Below, piece by piece: positions 1-9,447 of a stretch of 64,000 nt of DNA. The notes below the pieces were generated by a model that saw only the letters and a program-made list of their open reading frames with translations, did not search any database and was not told the origin of the DNA. Every line of letters starts with the position of its first letter. The stretch's first letter is position 1. The DNA lies in the NCBI RefSeq assembly GCF_002563895.1, contig NZ_PDJB01000001.1, positions 727,501-791,500 of the forward strand, written 5' to 3'. The position numbers were made by a program, and so were the translations under genes. The stretch is from Pseudomonas lurida (GTDB lineage: Bacteria > Pseudomonadota > Gammaproteobacteria > Pseudomonadales > Pseudomonadaceae).

Positions 1-326
1 CCCACTTTCACGGTTGCGCCGACTTCAACGAAGGCTGGCGAGGTCGGTGCCGGGGTGCGGTAGAAGGTACCGACCATTGGCGACTTGACCACGAAGCCGT
101 TCAGCGCAGGCGCGGCTGGGGCGGCAGGTGCGGCGGCGGCAGCAGGCGCGGCGGCAGGTGCAGCAGCCGGGGCCGGTGCTTGCATCTGTGGCGCGTAGAA
201 CTGTTGGGCCGGGGTCTTGCTGTGACGGCTGATCCGTACGGACTCTTCGCCTTCCTTGATTTCCAGCTCGTCGATACCGGATTCTTCCAGCAGTTCGATC
301 AGTTTCTTAACTTTACGGATATCCAT
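1..326 (-). CDS. accB: Biotin carboxyl carrier protein of acetyl-CoA carboxylase (C-terminus outside window)
   Basis: BCCP carries the biotin that AccC carboxylates and from which the AccA/AccD transferase makes malonyl-CoA in the cytoplasm. The visible 108 residues start [17 protein letters not shown], the typical AccB N-terminus. They continue through a long Ala/Pro-rich flexible linker (about residues 48-75) into the start of the biotinyl domain ([15 protein letters not shown]). The biotinylated MKM motif lies beyond the window edge, so the gene is partial only because of the cut. It lies 24 bp downstream of aroQ on the same strand, the usual aroQ-accB-accC order in pseudomonads. Confidence 0.96.
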   Translation of the reverse strand, partial: MDIRKVKKLIELLEESGIDELEIKEGEESVRISRHSKTPAQQFYAPQMQAPAPAAAPAAAPAAAAAPAAPAAPALNGFVVKSPMVGTFYRTPAPTSPAFVEVGATVKV

Positions 327-350
327 GAATCATCAACTCCCAAGGGTCGG

Positions 351-806
351 TCAGGGGCGCTTGGCCTGTTCTTCAAGCTGTTCCAGGGCGGCCTCCAGGG
401 CCAGTCGGTAACCGCTGGCGCCAAGGCCGCAGATCACTCCTACCGCTACGTCGGAGAAGTAAGAGTGATGGCGGAAAGGTTCGCGTTTGTGCACGTTCGA
501 CAAATGCACTTCGATGAATGGGATGCTCACCGCCAGCAACGCGTCACGTAATGCAACGCTTGTATGCGTAAAAGCGGCGGGATTGATCAGGATAAAGTCC
601 ACGCCTTCGCCACGCGCGGCATGGATACGATCAATCAATTCGTACTCGGCATTGCTTTGCAGGTAGAGCAGATGGTGGCCGGCTTCACGCGCCCTGCGTT
701 CAAGATCGAGGTTGATCTGATCGAGGGTGACTGCCCCGTAGACGCCCGGTTCGCGGGTGCCAAGCAGGTTCAGGTTGGGTCCGTGAAGAACCAGTAAGGT
801 CGCCAT
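351..806 (-). CDS. aroQ: 3-dehydroquinate dehydratase, type II
   Basis: AroQ converts 3-dehydroquinate to 3-dehydroshikimate, step three of the shikimate pathway. The 151-residue length is normal for the dodecameric type II enzyme. The N-terminus has [17 protein letters not shown], whose Asn/Leu/Gly loop and following Arg and Tyr (GVYG) belong to the active site. NPAAFTHTS and [17 protein letters not shown] are the other two signature blocks, including the catalytic His. It is the promoter-proximal gene before accB. The start is the only good ATG. Confidence 0.97.
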   Translation of the reverse strand: MATLLVLHGPNLNLLGTREPGVYGAVTLDQINLDLERRAREAGHHLLYLQSNAEYELIDRIHAARGEGVDFILINPAAFTHTSVALRDALLAVSIPFIEVHLSNVHKREPFRHHSYFSDVAVGVICGLGASGYRLALEAALEQLEEQAKRP

Positions 807-967
807 CGGCTGTTCCTTGTTATTGATGTGGGTACGGCAGAACTCGGCGACTATGCCGCAAAGCCTTTGTGACTGTCCAGTTCTATGCAGTAGGCGGCAC
901 GATTAGCGAGGATTGCGCAAAATTTATGACTGTGGCCCTTGATCCAGTCATAGGCAGATCCCTGAAG

Positions 968-1050
968 GTGCTGGCTTGCCTGCGGTTGCAGTGGGTCAGG
1001 CAACCTCTCCTGCCCTGGCAGGCCGCAATCGCGGGCAAGCCAGCGCCCAC
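968..1050. repeat. REP inverted pair
   Basis: GTGCTGGCTTGCC on the left and GGGCAAGCCAGCGCCCAC on the right form a degenerate Pseudomonas REP pair between the 5' side of aroQ and the 3' end of the chemoreceptor gene. The rest of the 807-1079 gap shows no other element I can support apart from the aroQ upstream sequence. Confidence 0.7.
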
Positions 1051-1079
1051 CGTTGATCTCCATCCAGGCTGAGATCGGG

Positions 1080-3041
1080 TCAGACGCGGAACGCCTGTAC
1101 GGCCGTATTGAGCTGCCCGCCCAGCACTAGCAGATGTTCGCCCTGGCGACGGCCCTGGCCAATGCGCAGCAGATTATCCTCGCCCAATTGGTGAATCCGC
1201 TCACTGTTATCGCGAATCTCACTGACGGCACCGCTTTGCTGCGCGGTCACATCGGCGATACGCACGGCGGTGTCGGAAATGGTCTGGATCGCGCCGACGA
1301 TTTCATCCAGCGCACCGTCCGCGGCCTGGGCCTGTTGGGCGGTGGCCTCGGCGTGCTCGACCTGGGTGCGCATACCCTGCACCGATTGGTGGGCGGCGTT
1401 TTGCAGGCCGGCGATCAGGGTCTGGATCTCTGCAGTGGCGCCAGCCGTACGCTGGGCCAGCGAGCGGACCTCGTCGGCGACCACGGCAAAACCACGCCCG
1501 GCTTCACCGGCGCGGGCGGCCTCGATGGCGGCGTTGAGGGCCAGCAGGTTGGTCTGGTCGGCAATCGCTCGAATCACCGTCAGCACGCCGCCGATAGTGG
1601 CGGACTCTTCAGCGAGTTTTTCGATCATCTGTGCGTTTTGCTGCACTTCGCCTACCAGGGCATGCAGCCCGGTCAGGCTCAGGCCGATAACCCGCTGGCC
1701 TTGCTCCACCGCTTGGCCGGCACTGCGGCTGGCGCCCGCTGCCTGGCTGGCATCGCCGGCAACTTGTTGGATGGTTGCTTCCAGTTCGCCCAGCGAATCA
1801 CGGATCTGCGCGGTATCGCCGGCCTGGCGTTCGGCGCCGTCGTGCAGGCCGCTGCTCAGTTCGGCGAGGGCGCGGCTGCTGCCGGCGACTTCCTTGGCGT
1901 TGCCGCGGATCGTGCCCACCAGGTCCACCAAGTAGGCACGCAGGCGGTTCAACGAGGCCTCTATATCGTGCAGTTCGCGGTTGGTCTTGCCCAGGGCAAT
2001 CGGCTGGCTGAAATCGCCTTCCGCCCAGGTCGACAGCGCCGGCGCCAGGTTGGTCAGCACCCGTGCCAGGCGCCGTTGCAGGGTGTCGATGAGCAGCGCG
2101 ATCAACAGGATAAGGCCGATCATCACGCCTTGTATCAGGCGCACTTCGCCCTGGATCTTGCCGTGCTGCGCACGCACGGCCGGCTCCAGGCCCGCGATGG
2201 CTTCCTGCACGGCGTTGATTTTGAGGTGGGTGCTGGTGGCCAGGTCCGCGCGTTGCTGGATCTGTTCGCGGGTGCGCTTGAGTTCAGCGGGGTAGCGGGT
2301 CAGCAGGCTGTTGAGCTCGCGCTTGAGGTCGACGCCGGTGTCCTGGGCTTCGGTCTTTTCAGTGTTTTCCAGGCCCATCAGCGCGGAAAAGTCATCGGCA
2401 CTGGATTCAGCGCTGGCCTTCACCCCAAGCAATGGCAACTGCTCCAGGAGGTCAGCCTGGCTGCGGATGTTGCCGACTTCACGTTCCACATCATCGGCCA
2501 ATTCTGCGCGACCGCTGCTCACCAGTTTATCGCGGGCCAGGGACAGTTTGCCCAGGTGCTGGGAGGCGGCGAGCAAGGGGGGGAGATAGCGTGCGGCGTC
2601 AGGGGTGTTCACCCCGATGGCGTACTGGCCCAGTTGCTCCAGGTTAGCGCCCAATTCACGTTCGGCTTGCAGCAGCAAGGCTTGTGGGTCGCCTGCAAGC
2701 TTGCCGGCCGCCAGCAAATCGGTTTTGCTGAACGTGTCCAGTTCCACCAGGCTGGGGCGCAGGTTTTGCGCAAGGTTCGCAGGCAGTTCATCCAGATGCT
2801 GCAACAGGCCTTCCAGGCTCTGGCTGGCGCTGCTCAGGCGCAGCGCATCGCCGCTGGCCAGGTAGTCGTCGATATTGCGCGCGGCCTGGTTTTGAAAGGT
2901 CTGTGACAGGCCCAGGTAGCGCTCCATCAGTAAATAAGGCCGTTCCAGGGCGCGTTGCGACCACCACAGCGTCGCTCCCAGCGCCAGGCACACGGCCACC
3001 AGCAGAAGAGTATTGAGATTGGTCAGCAGCTTCAGGCGCAT
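1080..3041 (-). CDS. ctpL: Methyl-accepting chemotaxis protein, probable CtpL phosphate chemoreceptor
   Basis: Inner-membrane chemoreceptor signalling to CheA/CheW. TM1 covers about residues 7-27 ([19 protein letters not shown]). A large helical periplasmic sensor domain of about 270 residues follows, then TM2 ([17 protein letters not shown]), a HAMP segment and the methyl-accepting domain. That domain has the hairpin-tip signature [19 protein letters not shown] followed by [19 protein letters not shown] chose the ATG at 3041 (653 aa); a TTG four codons upstream is possible, and neither has a clear Shine-Dalgarno. The position between aroQ and gcbA matches PA4844 (CtpL, chemotaxis to low inorganic phosphate). 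The candidate PHO box upstream supports that reading. Ligand specificity is inferred. Confidence 0.8.
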   Translation of the reverse strand: MRLKLLTNLNTLLLVAVCLALGATLWWSQRALERPYLLMERYLGLSQTFQNQAARNIDDYLASGDALRLSSASQSLEGLLQHLDELPANLAQNLRPSLVELDTFSKTDLLAAGKLAGDPQALLLQAERELGANLEQLGQYAIGVNTPDAARYLPPLLAASQHLGKLSLARDKLVSSGRAELADDVEREVGNIRSQADLLEQLPLLGVKASAESSADDFSALMGLENTEKTEAQDTGVDLKRELNSLLTRYPAELKRTREQIQQRADLATSTHLKINAVQEAIAGLEPAVRAQHGKIQGEVRLIQGVMIGLILLIALLIDTLQRRLARVLTNLAPALSTWAEGDFSQPIALGKTNRELHDIEASLNRLRAYLVDLVGTIRGNAKEVAGSSRALAELSSGLHDGAERQAGDTAQIRDSLGELEATIQQVAGDASQAAGASRSAGQAVEQGQRVIGLSLTGLHALVGEVQQNAQMIEKLAEESATIGGVLTVIRAIADQTNLLALNAAIEAARAGEAGRGFAVVADEVRSLAQRTAGATAEIQTLIAGLQNAAHQSVQGMRTQVEHAEATAQQAQAADGALDEIVGAIQTISDTAVRIADVTAQQSGAVSEIRDNSERIHQLGEDNLLRIGQGRRQGEHLLVLGGQLNTAVQAFRV

Positions 3042-3093
3042 GCGTGGTTTCAACCGACAGCAGAAGATAAGTGCCTGAAGTTATTGCGTTTTC

Positions 3094-3111
3094 ATTACAA
3101 GGTTATGACCG
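3094..3111 (-). promoter_or_regulatory. Candidate PHO box upstream of ctpL
   Basis: On the minus strand the sequence reads CGGTCAT-AACC-TTGTAAT. The PhoB consensus is CTGTCAT-N4-CTGTCAT, so the halves match at 6/7 and 5/7 positions. The box overlaps the last codons and stop of gcbA and lies about 53 bp upstream of the chosen ctpL ATG. A weak -10 (TAACTT) follows 10 bp after the box. PhoB control is an inference. Confidence 0.45.
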
Positions 3112-4765
3112 AATCAGTGGATTCCGGTGAAAAGGTGGCACTTTGCTTTGATGTGCGCGCCGCTTGCACACGGTTACGCCCGGCATCCTTGGCGCGGTAA
3201 AGCGCCTCATCGGCCTGGGCGGCCATCATCAGGCTGTCGGAGCCGTCGCACAGCTCCACCAGCCCGGCGCTGAACGTGCACCACAAATCCTGGGGCTGGG
3301 CCGGGTAGTGGATTTCGGCAAAGCGTCCGCGAATCTCGTCCAGCACCTGGCACGCCGATTCCAGGTCGGTATCGGGCATCACAATGGCGAACTCTTCACC
3401 ACCGTAGCGCCCGATGTAGTCGGTCTTGCGCAGGCGCTGCTTGAGGAACAGTGCCAGGCTCTTGATCACGCGGTCACCCATGGGGTGGCCGTGGCTGTCA
3501 TTGACGCGCTTGAAGTGGTCGATATCGAGCATGGCAAAGCTCAGCGGCTTGTTCTCGCGACGGGCGCGGAAGCTGCAGTCTTCAAGCAATTGCAGGATGT
3601 GGGTGTGGTTGTACAGGCCGGTCAGGCTGTCGCGCACCATCCGTGCCTTGAGGTTGCGCGCGCGGGCCGCACGGTTGCGTACGGTGGTGATCAGGTGGCG
3701 CGGCTTGATCGGTTTGGTGAGGAAGTCGTCGCCGCCTTCGCTCATGGCGTCCAGTTGCTTGTCCAGGTCGTCCTCGGCCGACAGGTAAATGATCGGCACG
3801 CTGACATAACGGTCGTTGTGGCGGATCACCTTGGCCAGTTCAGTACCGGTACAGGCGGGCATATACATGTCGAGGATGATCAGGTCGGGCTGGAAGTCCG
3901 CCAGTTCGGCCATCGCCTGGATCGGCTCGATCAACGTGCGGGTGACGATGCCGGCACTGTTGAGCAACCGCTCGGTGTGCAGTGCCTGGGCCCGCGAGTC
4001 GTCGATGATCAGCACTTTATAGGGCTCGTACTGGGCGACGCAGGTCAGCACTTCGATCTTCTCCAGCAGGCTGGAGGCTTCCAGCGTACCGGTCAGAAAC
4101 TCCTGGCCCCCGGCGCGCACGGCGGCCAGGCGAGTGGGGGTGTCGGTTTCGTGCAAGCTGAAAAACAGCAGCGGTAGTTTCTGCTCCAGGCCTTCCTGGG
4201 CTTCGGCGGCGAGTTTCAGGCCCAGGCCAGTGCCGCAGAAATCCACGTCCATCACGATTGCCGAAGGCAGGCGCTCGGCCATCGACGCACGAAACGCCGC
4301 CACGCTGTCGAGGGATTGGGCGCTCATGCCAAAAAATTCCAACTGCTTGGCCAAGCGCTCGGCGCGGTCATGATCGGCCAGCATCACGTAGATCGGCTTG
4401 CGCATCGGCGGCAGGAAGGTTTGTTCCAGTTGGTCGCCCTGGCGCAGGCCGGTGCGCGACAGGCGCTGCATCAAGCGGTTGAGTTCGGTGATCAGGTGGC
4501 TGCTCAGGCGCCCCCGGTTCTCGTCCACGGCCCTGAGGGATTCGCCGATGTGCTGCGCCAGCTGGCTGTGTTCCGGTTGTTCGAAACGCTCGGCAAACCG
4601 CAGCAGGCGCAAATTGGCCTCGCTGAGTTCGGAAAGGTCGGTGCCGGACCACTCGCTGCGTTGCAGGCGCTGCCAGATCTCAAGAATTTGACGTGCCTGA
4701 TGAATTACCCGCTGGGCAAAATGCTGCTTGAGACGCTCACGGCTGGGGTCTTCTGGCTCGGTCAT
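3095..4765 (-). CDS. gcbA: Diguanylate cyclase with two receiver domains, GcbA type
   Basis: Makes c-di-GMP from two GTP. Residues 1-115 are helical with no recognised domain. REC1 (about 120-240) has the phospho-acceptor-like Asp in IVMDVDF but TGT in place of the conserved TKP Lys, so it looks degenerate. REC2 (about 248-365) is complete: IIDDS, acceptor Asp299 in LDMYMP, and LTKPI. The GGDEF domain starts at DSLTGLYN, with GGEEF at 455-459 and an intact inhibitory I-site RKTD at 446-449, so activity and product inhibition are both predicted. The 556-residue REC-REC-GGDEF layout and position beside ctpL match GcbA/PA4843, known to promote attachment in P. fluorescens. The product is cytosolic. 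Confidence 0.87.
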   Translation of the reverse strand: MTEPEDPSRERLKQHFAQRVIHQARQILEIWQRLQRSEWSGTDLSELSEANLRLLRFAERFEQPEHSQLAQHIGESLRAVDENRGRLSSHLITELNRLMQRLSRTGLRQGDQLEQTFLPPMRKPIYVMLADHDRAERLAKQLEFFGMSAQSLDSVAAFRASMAERLPSAIVMDVDFCGTGLGLKLAAEAQEGLEQKLPLLFFSLHETDTPTRLAAVRAGGQEFLTGTLEASSLLEKIEVLTCVAQYEPYKVLIIDDSRAQALHTERLLNSAGIVTRTLIEPIQAMAELADFQPDLIILDMYMPACTGTELAKVIRHNDRYVSVPIIYLSAEDDLDKQLDAMSEGGDDFLTKPIKPRHLITTVRNRAARARNLKARMVRDSLTGLYNHTHILQLLEDCSFRARRENKPLSFAMLDIDHFKRVNDSHGHPMGDRVIKSLALFLKQRLRKTDYIGRYGGEEFAIVMPDTDLESACQVLDEIRGRFAEIHYPAQPQDLWCTFSAGLVELCDGSDSLMMAAQADEALYRAKDAGRNRVQAARTSKQSATFSPESTDSVITL

Positions 4766-5063
4766 ATCCTGACTACTAGTTAGGGTGCATGCTGAGGTCG
4801 ACTGATGGCTCTATGCTAGCACCTCTTTTCCATGGGATGAGTGTCATGCATCAATAAACTGCGTGTTCCGAGCATTCAGTTGCTGACCTGCTGGTCGCGC
4901 AGCGTAAAAAGCGTGCATCCTTTATAGTTCAATACCTGCTCTGCGCCAGTTTGGTGAAAAGCCCCGCATGTGCGGGCACGATGGGGTAGGGTTGTGGTCG
5001 GAGTGTTTGAACGCACGCCATCAATTCAAGTGCATGAACTCAAGTGATTGAAAGGATATCGCC
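4766..5063. other. Divergent intergenic region gcbA / DUF2333 gene
   Basis: This 298-bp gap separates two divergent genes and should hold both promoters. I cannot assign convincing -35/-10 pairs. The clearest structure is the GC hairpin with a minus-strand T-tract at 4957-4977, listed separately. No tRNA and no small ORF with a ribosome site is apparent. The DUF2333 ATG is preceded by GAAAGGATATCGCC. Confidence 0.5.
4957..4977 (-). terminator. Terminator-like hairpin with no gene to terminate
   Basis: Read on the minus strand the sequence is GCCCGC-ACAT-GCGGGGC-TTTT. This is a short GC-rich stem with one bulged base directly followed by four T. No minus-strand gene lies immediately upstream, so it either ends an unannotated antisense or small RNA, or is a leader structure on the plus strand. 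Confidence 0.35.
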
Positions 5064-6131
5064 ATGCTGGACTGGAAAAACCGTGCAGGCAGTGCCAAAG
5101 GCCCCGCCCCTGAGCCCAAGTCGGCCAACCGCAGCTATCTTCGTACCGTGCTGATGAGCCGTGCAGTGCTCAGCGTGCTCGGCCTGTACCTGTTGGTCAC
5201 CGGCGCCCTGGGCTGGTACTGGAGCGAAGAGCCGGCGTTGTTCCCGGTCCAGCAAAATGCGCAGATTGCCGCCGAAAAAGACGGCAAGCAGATGGTGGTG
5301 GGCTTTACCACTGTCGAAACCCTCAAGACGGTGGTCGGCACCTTGCTCAACAAGCCCGGTGGCTACATCTCCAACGACCGCTTCCCGCCAGGCTTGTGGA
5401 TGGACAACATGCCGAGCTGGGAGTACGGCGTGCTGGTGCAGGTTCGCGACCTGACCCGCGCCCTGCGCAAGGACTTCGCTCGCTCCCAGTCGCAGTCGGC
5501 TGAAGACGCCGACCTGGCCAAGGCCGAGCCGCGCTTCAACTTCGACAACAAAAGCTGGGTGCTGCCGTCCAGCGAGTCGGAGTACCAGGAAGGCATCAAT
5601 TCCCTGAGCCGCTATGAAGCGCGCCTGTCCGACCCGAACCAGCGGGGCGCGCTGTTCTATGCGCGTGCTGACAACCTGAATAACTGGCTGGGCGATGTTG
5701 CCACGCGCCTGGGTTCGCTGTCGCAGCGCCTGTCGGCCAGCGTTGGCCGGGTAAAACTGAACACCGCGCTGAAAACCGAGGCCCTCGCGCCGGGTGAAGT
5801 GCCGCAGGTCGATGAAGAAGTGGTGGAAACCCCATGGATGCAGATCGACAACGTGTTCTACGAGGCTCGCGGCCAGGCCTGGGCCCTGTCGCACCTGCTG
5901 CGCGCCATCGAAGTCGATTTTGCCGACGTACTGGCCAAGAAAAACGCCACCGTCAGCGTGCGCCAGATCATTCGTGAGCTGGAAGCCTCGCAGGAACCGG
6001 TGTGGAGTCCTATGATCCTTAATGGCAGTGGCTTCGGCGTACTGGCGAATCACTCGCTGGTGATGGCCAACTATATATCCCGGGCAAACGCTGCAGTGAT
6101 CGACTTGCGTCAGCTCCTCAACCAGGGGTGA
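5064..6131 (+). CDS. DUF2333 family membrane-anchored protein
   Basis: A 355-residue protein of the DUF2333 family; no biochemical function is known to me. After a basic cytosolic N-terminus there is one TM segment at about residues 32-52 (AVLSVLGLYLLVTGALGWYW). The rest is a mainly helical domain, presumably periplasmic, with no enzymatic motif I recognise. The ATG follows GAAAGGATATCGCC. The stop codon overlaps the Nudix start by one base, so the two are translationally coupled. The pair sits in the conserved block gcbA-DUF2333-Nudix-yciH-speA. Confidence 0.85.
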   Translation: MLDWKNRAGSAKGPAPEPKSANRSYLRTVLMSRAVLSVLGLYLLVTGALGWYWSEEPALFPVQQNAQIAAEKDGKQMVVGFTTVETLKTVVGTLLNKPGGYISNDRFPPGLWMDNMPSWEYGVLVQVRDLTRALRKDFARSQSQSAEDADLAKAEPRFNFDNKSWVLPSSESEYQEGINSLSRYEARLSDPNQRGALFYARADNLNNWLGDVATRLGSLSQRLSASVGRVKLNTALKTEALAPGEVPQVDEEVVETPWMQIDNVFYEARGQAWALSHLLRAIEVDFADVLAKKNATVSVRQIIRELEASQEPVWSPMILNGSGFGVLANHSLVMANYISRANAAVIDLRQLLNQG

Positions 6132-6670
6132 TGATGGACGCTACTCAAAAGGAGGCTGCGCACCGCGCGGCCTCTGATGCTGAACTGATCTGCTGGGTCG
6201 ACGAGCAGGACAACCTGCTCGGCACCCTTGTCAGGTCCGACCTCCGCCAGCGCGGCCTGATCGGCCGCTGCACCTTTATCTTCCTGTTCAATTCGGCCGG
6301 CCATCTGTGCGTGCATCGACGCACCCTGAGCAAAGCCATGTATCCCGGTTTCTGGGACACGGCGGCGGGTGGGATGGTGGCGGCAGGTGAGACTTATGCC
6401 CTGTCGGCCGCTCGCGAGCTGGAAGAGGAACTGGGTGTCGGCGGGGTGGAATTGATCGAACATGATCATTTCTATTTCGAGGATGGTGACAGCCGGCTCT
6501 GGTGCAAGTCCTACTCCGCCGTCTGGGACGGGCCGCTGCGCCTGCAGCCGGAAGAGGTGATGGAGGCGCGGTTTTTACCTATAGAAATAGTCCTGCAGGA
6601 AGCTGAACAAAAGCCTTACTGCCCGGACGCCCAGGAGGGCCTGCGCCGCTATCTGGCCTCGCGTCGCTAA
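6131..6670 (+). CDS. Nudix hydrolase
   Basis: Nudix enzymes hydrolyse nucleoside diphosphates linked to another moiety. The full Nudix box is present at about residues 77-101: GGMVAAGE, seven residues, then RELEEELG, giving the metal-binding glutamates. The 179-residue length and N-terminus (ELICWVDEQDNLLGTLVRSDLRQRGLI) resemble the isopentenyl-diphosphate-isomerase-like YfcD subgroup, whose substrate is not settled. Three start codons occur in a row (GTG 6128, ATG 6131, ATG 6134). I use 6131, which overlaps the upstream stop, with AGGGG just before. Confidence 0.88.
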   Translation: MMDATQKEAAHRAASDAELICWVDEQDNLLGTLVRSDLRQRGLIGRCTFIFLFNSAGHLCVHRRTLSKAMYPGFWDTAAGGMVAAGETYALSAARELEEELGVGGVELIEHDHFYFEDGDSRLWCKSYSAVWDGPLRLQPEEVMEARFLPIEIVLQEAEQKPYCPDAQEGLRRYLASRR

Positions 6671-6863
6671 ACTTGCATAAATTGGCGCCATTTGGCTCTT
6701 AGCAAGTCGCCTTTTTGTGGTTACACTGCGCGACTTTTCACCCGAACTGCCTTGGTGGTTCGGTAGCGCTGCCCCTGCCTGAGTGGGGCTTCGCGGTCGG
6801 TGGCTCGCCTTTTTTACAGGAGCCGAGCGCTGGCCAGTCTTTGTCCTCCCAAGAGGATTGCCG

Positions 6864-7235
6864 GTGGCCAAAAAAGCCGCATCCTTCGCCGCCCTTGGTG
6901 GCCTGGTATTTTCCACCGATGCAGGTCGACACTGCCCGGACTGTCGTCAGCCCGTGGATTCGTGTACCTGCAAACAGACCCTGATCCCTGAAGGCGACGG
7001 TATTGCCCGCGTGCGACGCGAGAGCAAAGGCCGTGGCGGCAAGACGGTGACCACCATCACCGGCGTGCCGCTGGCAGAAGACGCGCTGAAGGAGCTCGCC
7101 ACTGCGCTGAAAAAGCGCTGTGGCACCGGGGGCGCGTTGAAAGACGGCGTCATCGAGATCCAGGGCGATCACGTCGAGTTGCTGTTGGCCGAGCTGATCA
7201 AGCTCGGGTACAAGGCCAAGAAGTCCGGCGGCTGA
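6864..7235 (+). CDS. yciH: SUI1/eIF1-like translation factor YciH
   Basis: YciH is the bacterial homologue of eIF1/SUI1, proposed to affect start-codon fidelity or inhibit translation under stress. The 123-residue product has a short Cys cluster (CPDCRQPVDSCTC) near residues 23-36. The SUI1 fold follows, with the conserved GRGGKTVTTITGVPL and the C-terminal IEIQGDHVELLLAELIKLGYKAK. I chose GTG at 6864 because AAGAGGA lies 6-12 bases upstream and the protein then begins VAKKAASFAALGGLVFST. A longer in-frame ATG at 6783 would add 27 unlikely residues. Confidence 0.9.
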   Translation: MAKKAASFAALGGLVFSTDAGRHCPDCRQPVDSCTCKQTLIPEGDGIARVRRESKGRGGKTVTTITGVPLAEDALKELATALKKRCGTGGALKDGVIEIQGDHVELLLAELIKLGYKAKKSGG

Positions 7236-7379
7236 GAGCCTCTTCCCGACCTGTGTCTAAACTCTGTCCTGTGCGTGGGGTCCTACCTTGCACGCAGGCA
7301 AATCGTCATTTTCATTCTTTAGACTGCGCCAGCCTCGAACGAGGGGCGGTGCCTTCGACTTCATTTATAGGGGACTTCG

Positions 7380-9293
7380 ATGTCCGTACGACGCACACGC
7401 AAAGACGATGGCAGCCAATGGACAGTTGCGGACAGCCGCAGTGTTTACGGGATTCGCCATTGGGGGGCCGGGTATTTCGCGATCAATGAAGCCGGTCGCG
7501 TAGAAGTCCGTCCGAACGGTCCGAACAGCACGCCGGTCGACCTGTACGAGCAAGTCGACGAACTGCGCAAAAGCGGCCTTTCGTTGCCGCTGCTGGTGCG
7601 CTTCCCCGACATCCTGCAAGACCGTGTGCGCCAGCTCACCGGTGCGTTCGACGCCAACATCGAACGCCTGGAATACCAGAGCAAGTACACCGCGCTGTAC
7701 CCGATCAAGGTGAACCAGCAGGAGGCGGTGATCGAGAACATCATCGCCACCCAGAATGTGTCCATCGGCCTGGAAGCCGGCTCCAAGCCTGAGCTGCTGG
7801 CGGTATTGGCCCTGGCGCCGAAGGGCGGCACCATCGTCTGCAACGGTTACAAGGACCGTGAGTTCATCCGCCTCGCGCTGATGGGCCAGAAGCTTGGCCA
7901 CAACGTGTTCATCGTTATCGAGAAGGAATCCGAAGTTGAGCTGGTGATCGAAGAGGCCGCCAGCCTCAAGGTCAAGCCACAGGTCGGCCTGCGCGTGCGC
8001 TTGTCGTCCCTGGCGTCGAGCAAGTGGGCGGACACCGGTGGCGAGAAGTCCAAGTTCGGTCTGTCGGCGGCGCAGTTGTTGTCTGTGGTCGAACGCTTCC
8101 GCGCGGCGGGCCTGGACCAGGGCATCCGCCTGCTGCACTTCCACATGGGCTCGCAGATCGCCAACCTGGCCGACTACCAGCACGGCTTCAAGGAAGCGAT
8201 CCGTTACTACGGCGAACTGCGCAACCTTGGCCTGCCGGTAGACCACATCGATGTGGGCGGCGGCCTGGGCGTGGACTACGACGGTACGCACTCGCGTAAC
8301 GCCAGCTCGATCAACTACGACATGGATGACTACGCTGGCGTGGTCGTGGGCATGCTCAAGGAGTTCTGCGACGCGCAGAGCCTGCCGCACCCGAATATCT
8401 TCTCCGAAAGCGGCCGTTCCCTGACCGCCCACCATGCCATGCTGGTGGTACAGGTAACCGACGTCGAGAAGCATAACGACGAAATCCCGACCATCGAAAA
8501 CAAGGAAAGCCTGCCGGAAACCGTGCAATGGCTGGTGGACCTGCTGGGCCCGACCGATATCGAGATGGTCACCGAAACCTACTGGCGCGCCACCCACTAC
8601 ATGAGCGACGTGGCCACCCAGTACGCTGACGGCAAACTGACCCTGGCCGAGAAAGCCCTGGCCGAGCAGTGCTACTTCGCCGTGTGCCGTCGCCTGCACA
8701 ACTCGCTCAAGGCTCGCCAGCGCTCGCACCGCCAGGTGCTGGACGAACTCAACGACAAGCTGGCAGATAAGTACATCTGCAACTTCTCGGTGTTCCAGAG
8801 CCTGCCGGACACCTGGGCCATCGGCCAGGTACTGCCGATCCTGCCACTGCACCGTCTCGACGAAGAGCCGCTGCGCCGTGCCGTGCTGCAAGACCTGACC
8901 TGCGACTCCGACGGCAAGATCAAGCAGTACGTCGACGAGCAGAGCATCGAGACCAGCTTGCCAGTACACGCCTTGAACGAAGGTGAGGACTACTTGCTGG
9001 GTATCTTCCTGGTCGGTGCCTACCAGGAAATCCTCGGCGACATGCACAACCTGTTTGGTGACACCGACTCGGTGAACATCTACCAGCGTGAAGACGGTTC
9101 GGTGTACAGCGCGGGTATCGAGACCCACGACACCATCGAAGACATGCTGCGCTATGTGCACTTGTCGCCGGAGGAGTTGATGACTCATTACCGTGACAAG
9201 TGTGCCAGTGCGAAGATCAGTGCCAGCGAGCGCACTCAGTTCCTCGATGCGCTGCGCCTGGGCCTGACGCGGTCTTCTTACCTGTCTTCGTGA
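7380..9293 (+). CDS. speA: Biosynthetic arginine decarboxylase
   Basis: SpeA converts L-arginine to agmatine plus CO2, the first step of the agmatine route to putrescine and spermidine. It is a PLP enzyme of the alanine-racemase fold. The 637-residue length is normal. The PLP lysine is K110 in [16 protein letters not shown] and [11 protein letters not shown] are the following PLP-phosphate and substrate blocks. The conserved C-terminal region includes [33 protein letters not shown] precedes the ATG. It stands alone, ended by the downstream REP pair. Confidence 0.97.
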   Translation: MSVRRTRKDDGSQWTVADSRSVYGIRHWGAGYFAINEAGRVEVRPNGPNSTPVDLYEQVDELRKSGLSLPLLVRFPDILQDRVRQLTGAFDANIERLEYQSKYTALYPIKVNQQEAVIENIIATQNVSIGLEAGSKPELLAVLALAPKGGTIVCNGYKDREFIRLALMGQKLGHNVFIVIEKESEVELVIEEAASLKVKPQVGLRVRLSSLASSKWADTGGEKSKFGLSAAQLLSVVERFRAAGLDQGIRLLHFHMGSQIANLADYQHGFKEAIRYYGELRNLGLPVDHIDVGGGLGVDYDGTHSRNASSINYDMDDYAGVVVGMLKEFCDAQSLPHPNIFSESGRSLTAHHAMLVVQVTDVEKHNDEIPTIENKESLPETVQWLVDLLGPTDIEMVTETYWRATHYMSDVATQYADGKLTLAEKALAEQCYFAVCRRLHNSLKARQRSHRQVLDELNDKLADKYICNFSVFQSLPDTWAIGQVLPILPLHRLDEEPLRRAVLQDLTCDSDGKIKQYVDEQSIETSLPVHALNEGEDYLLGIFLVGAYQEILGDMHNLFGDTDSVNIYQREDGSVYSAGIETHDTIEDMLRYVHLSPEELMTHYRDKCASAKISASERTQFLDALRLGLTRSSYLSS

Positions 9294-9312
9294 TCTAGGC
9301 TGACAGCAATCT

Positions 9313-9406
9313 AATGTGCGAGCGGGCTTGCTCGCGAAAGCGGTGTAGCAGTTACATAGCTGTTAACTGACCCACCGCATTCGCGAGCAAGCCCGCCCCC
9401 ACATTT
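9313..9406. repeat. REP inverted pair
   Basis: GAGCGGGCTTGCTCGCGAA and TTCGCGAGCAAGCCCGC are near-perfect inverted arms separated by about 44 bp, just after speA. This is a canonical P. fluorescens-type REP doublet that could fold at the speA mRNA 3' end. Confidence 0.9.
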
Positions 9407-9447
9407 GGATCTTCACTTTGCGGTGCCTTCTGTGTGGGGGCTGGACG

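Noticed and set aside
1134..2906. Long plus-strand open frame opposite the chemoreceptor gene
   Set aside because: It is a mirror of ctpL's codon pattern. The protein has no recognisable domain, while the minus strand encodes a complete chemoreceptor.
7365..9188. 607-codon minus-strand open frame opposite speA
   Set aside because: Antisense shadow; speA is intact with all catalytic motifs.
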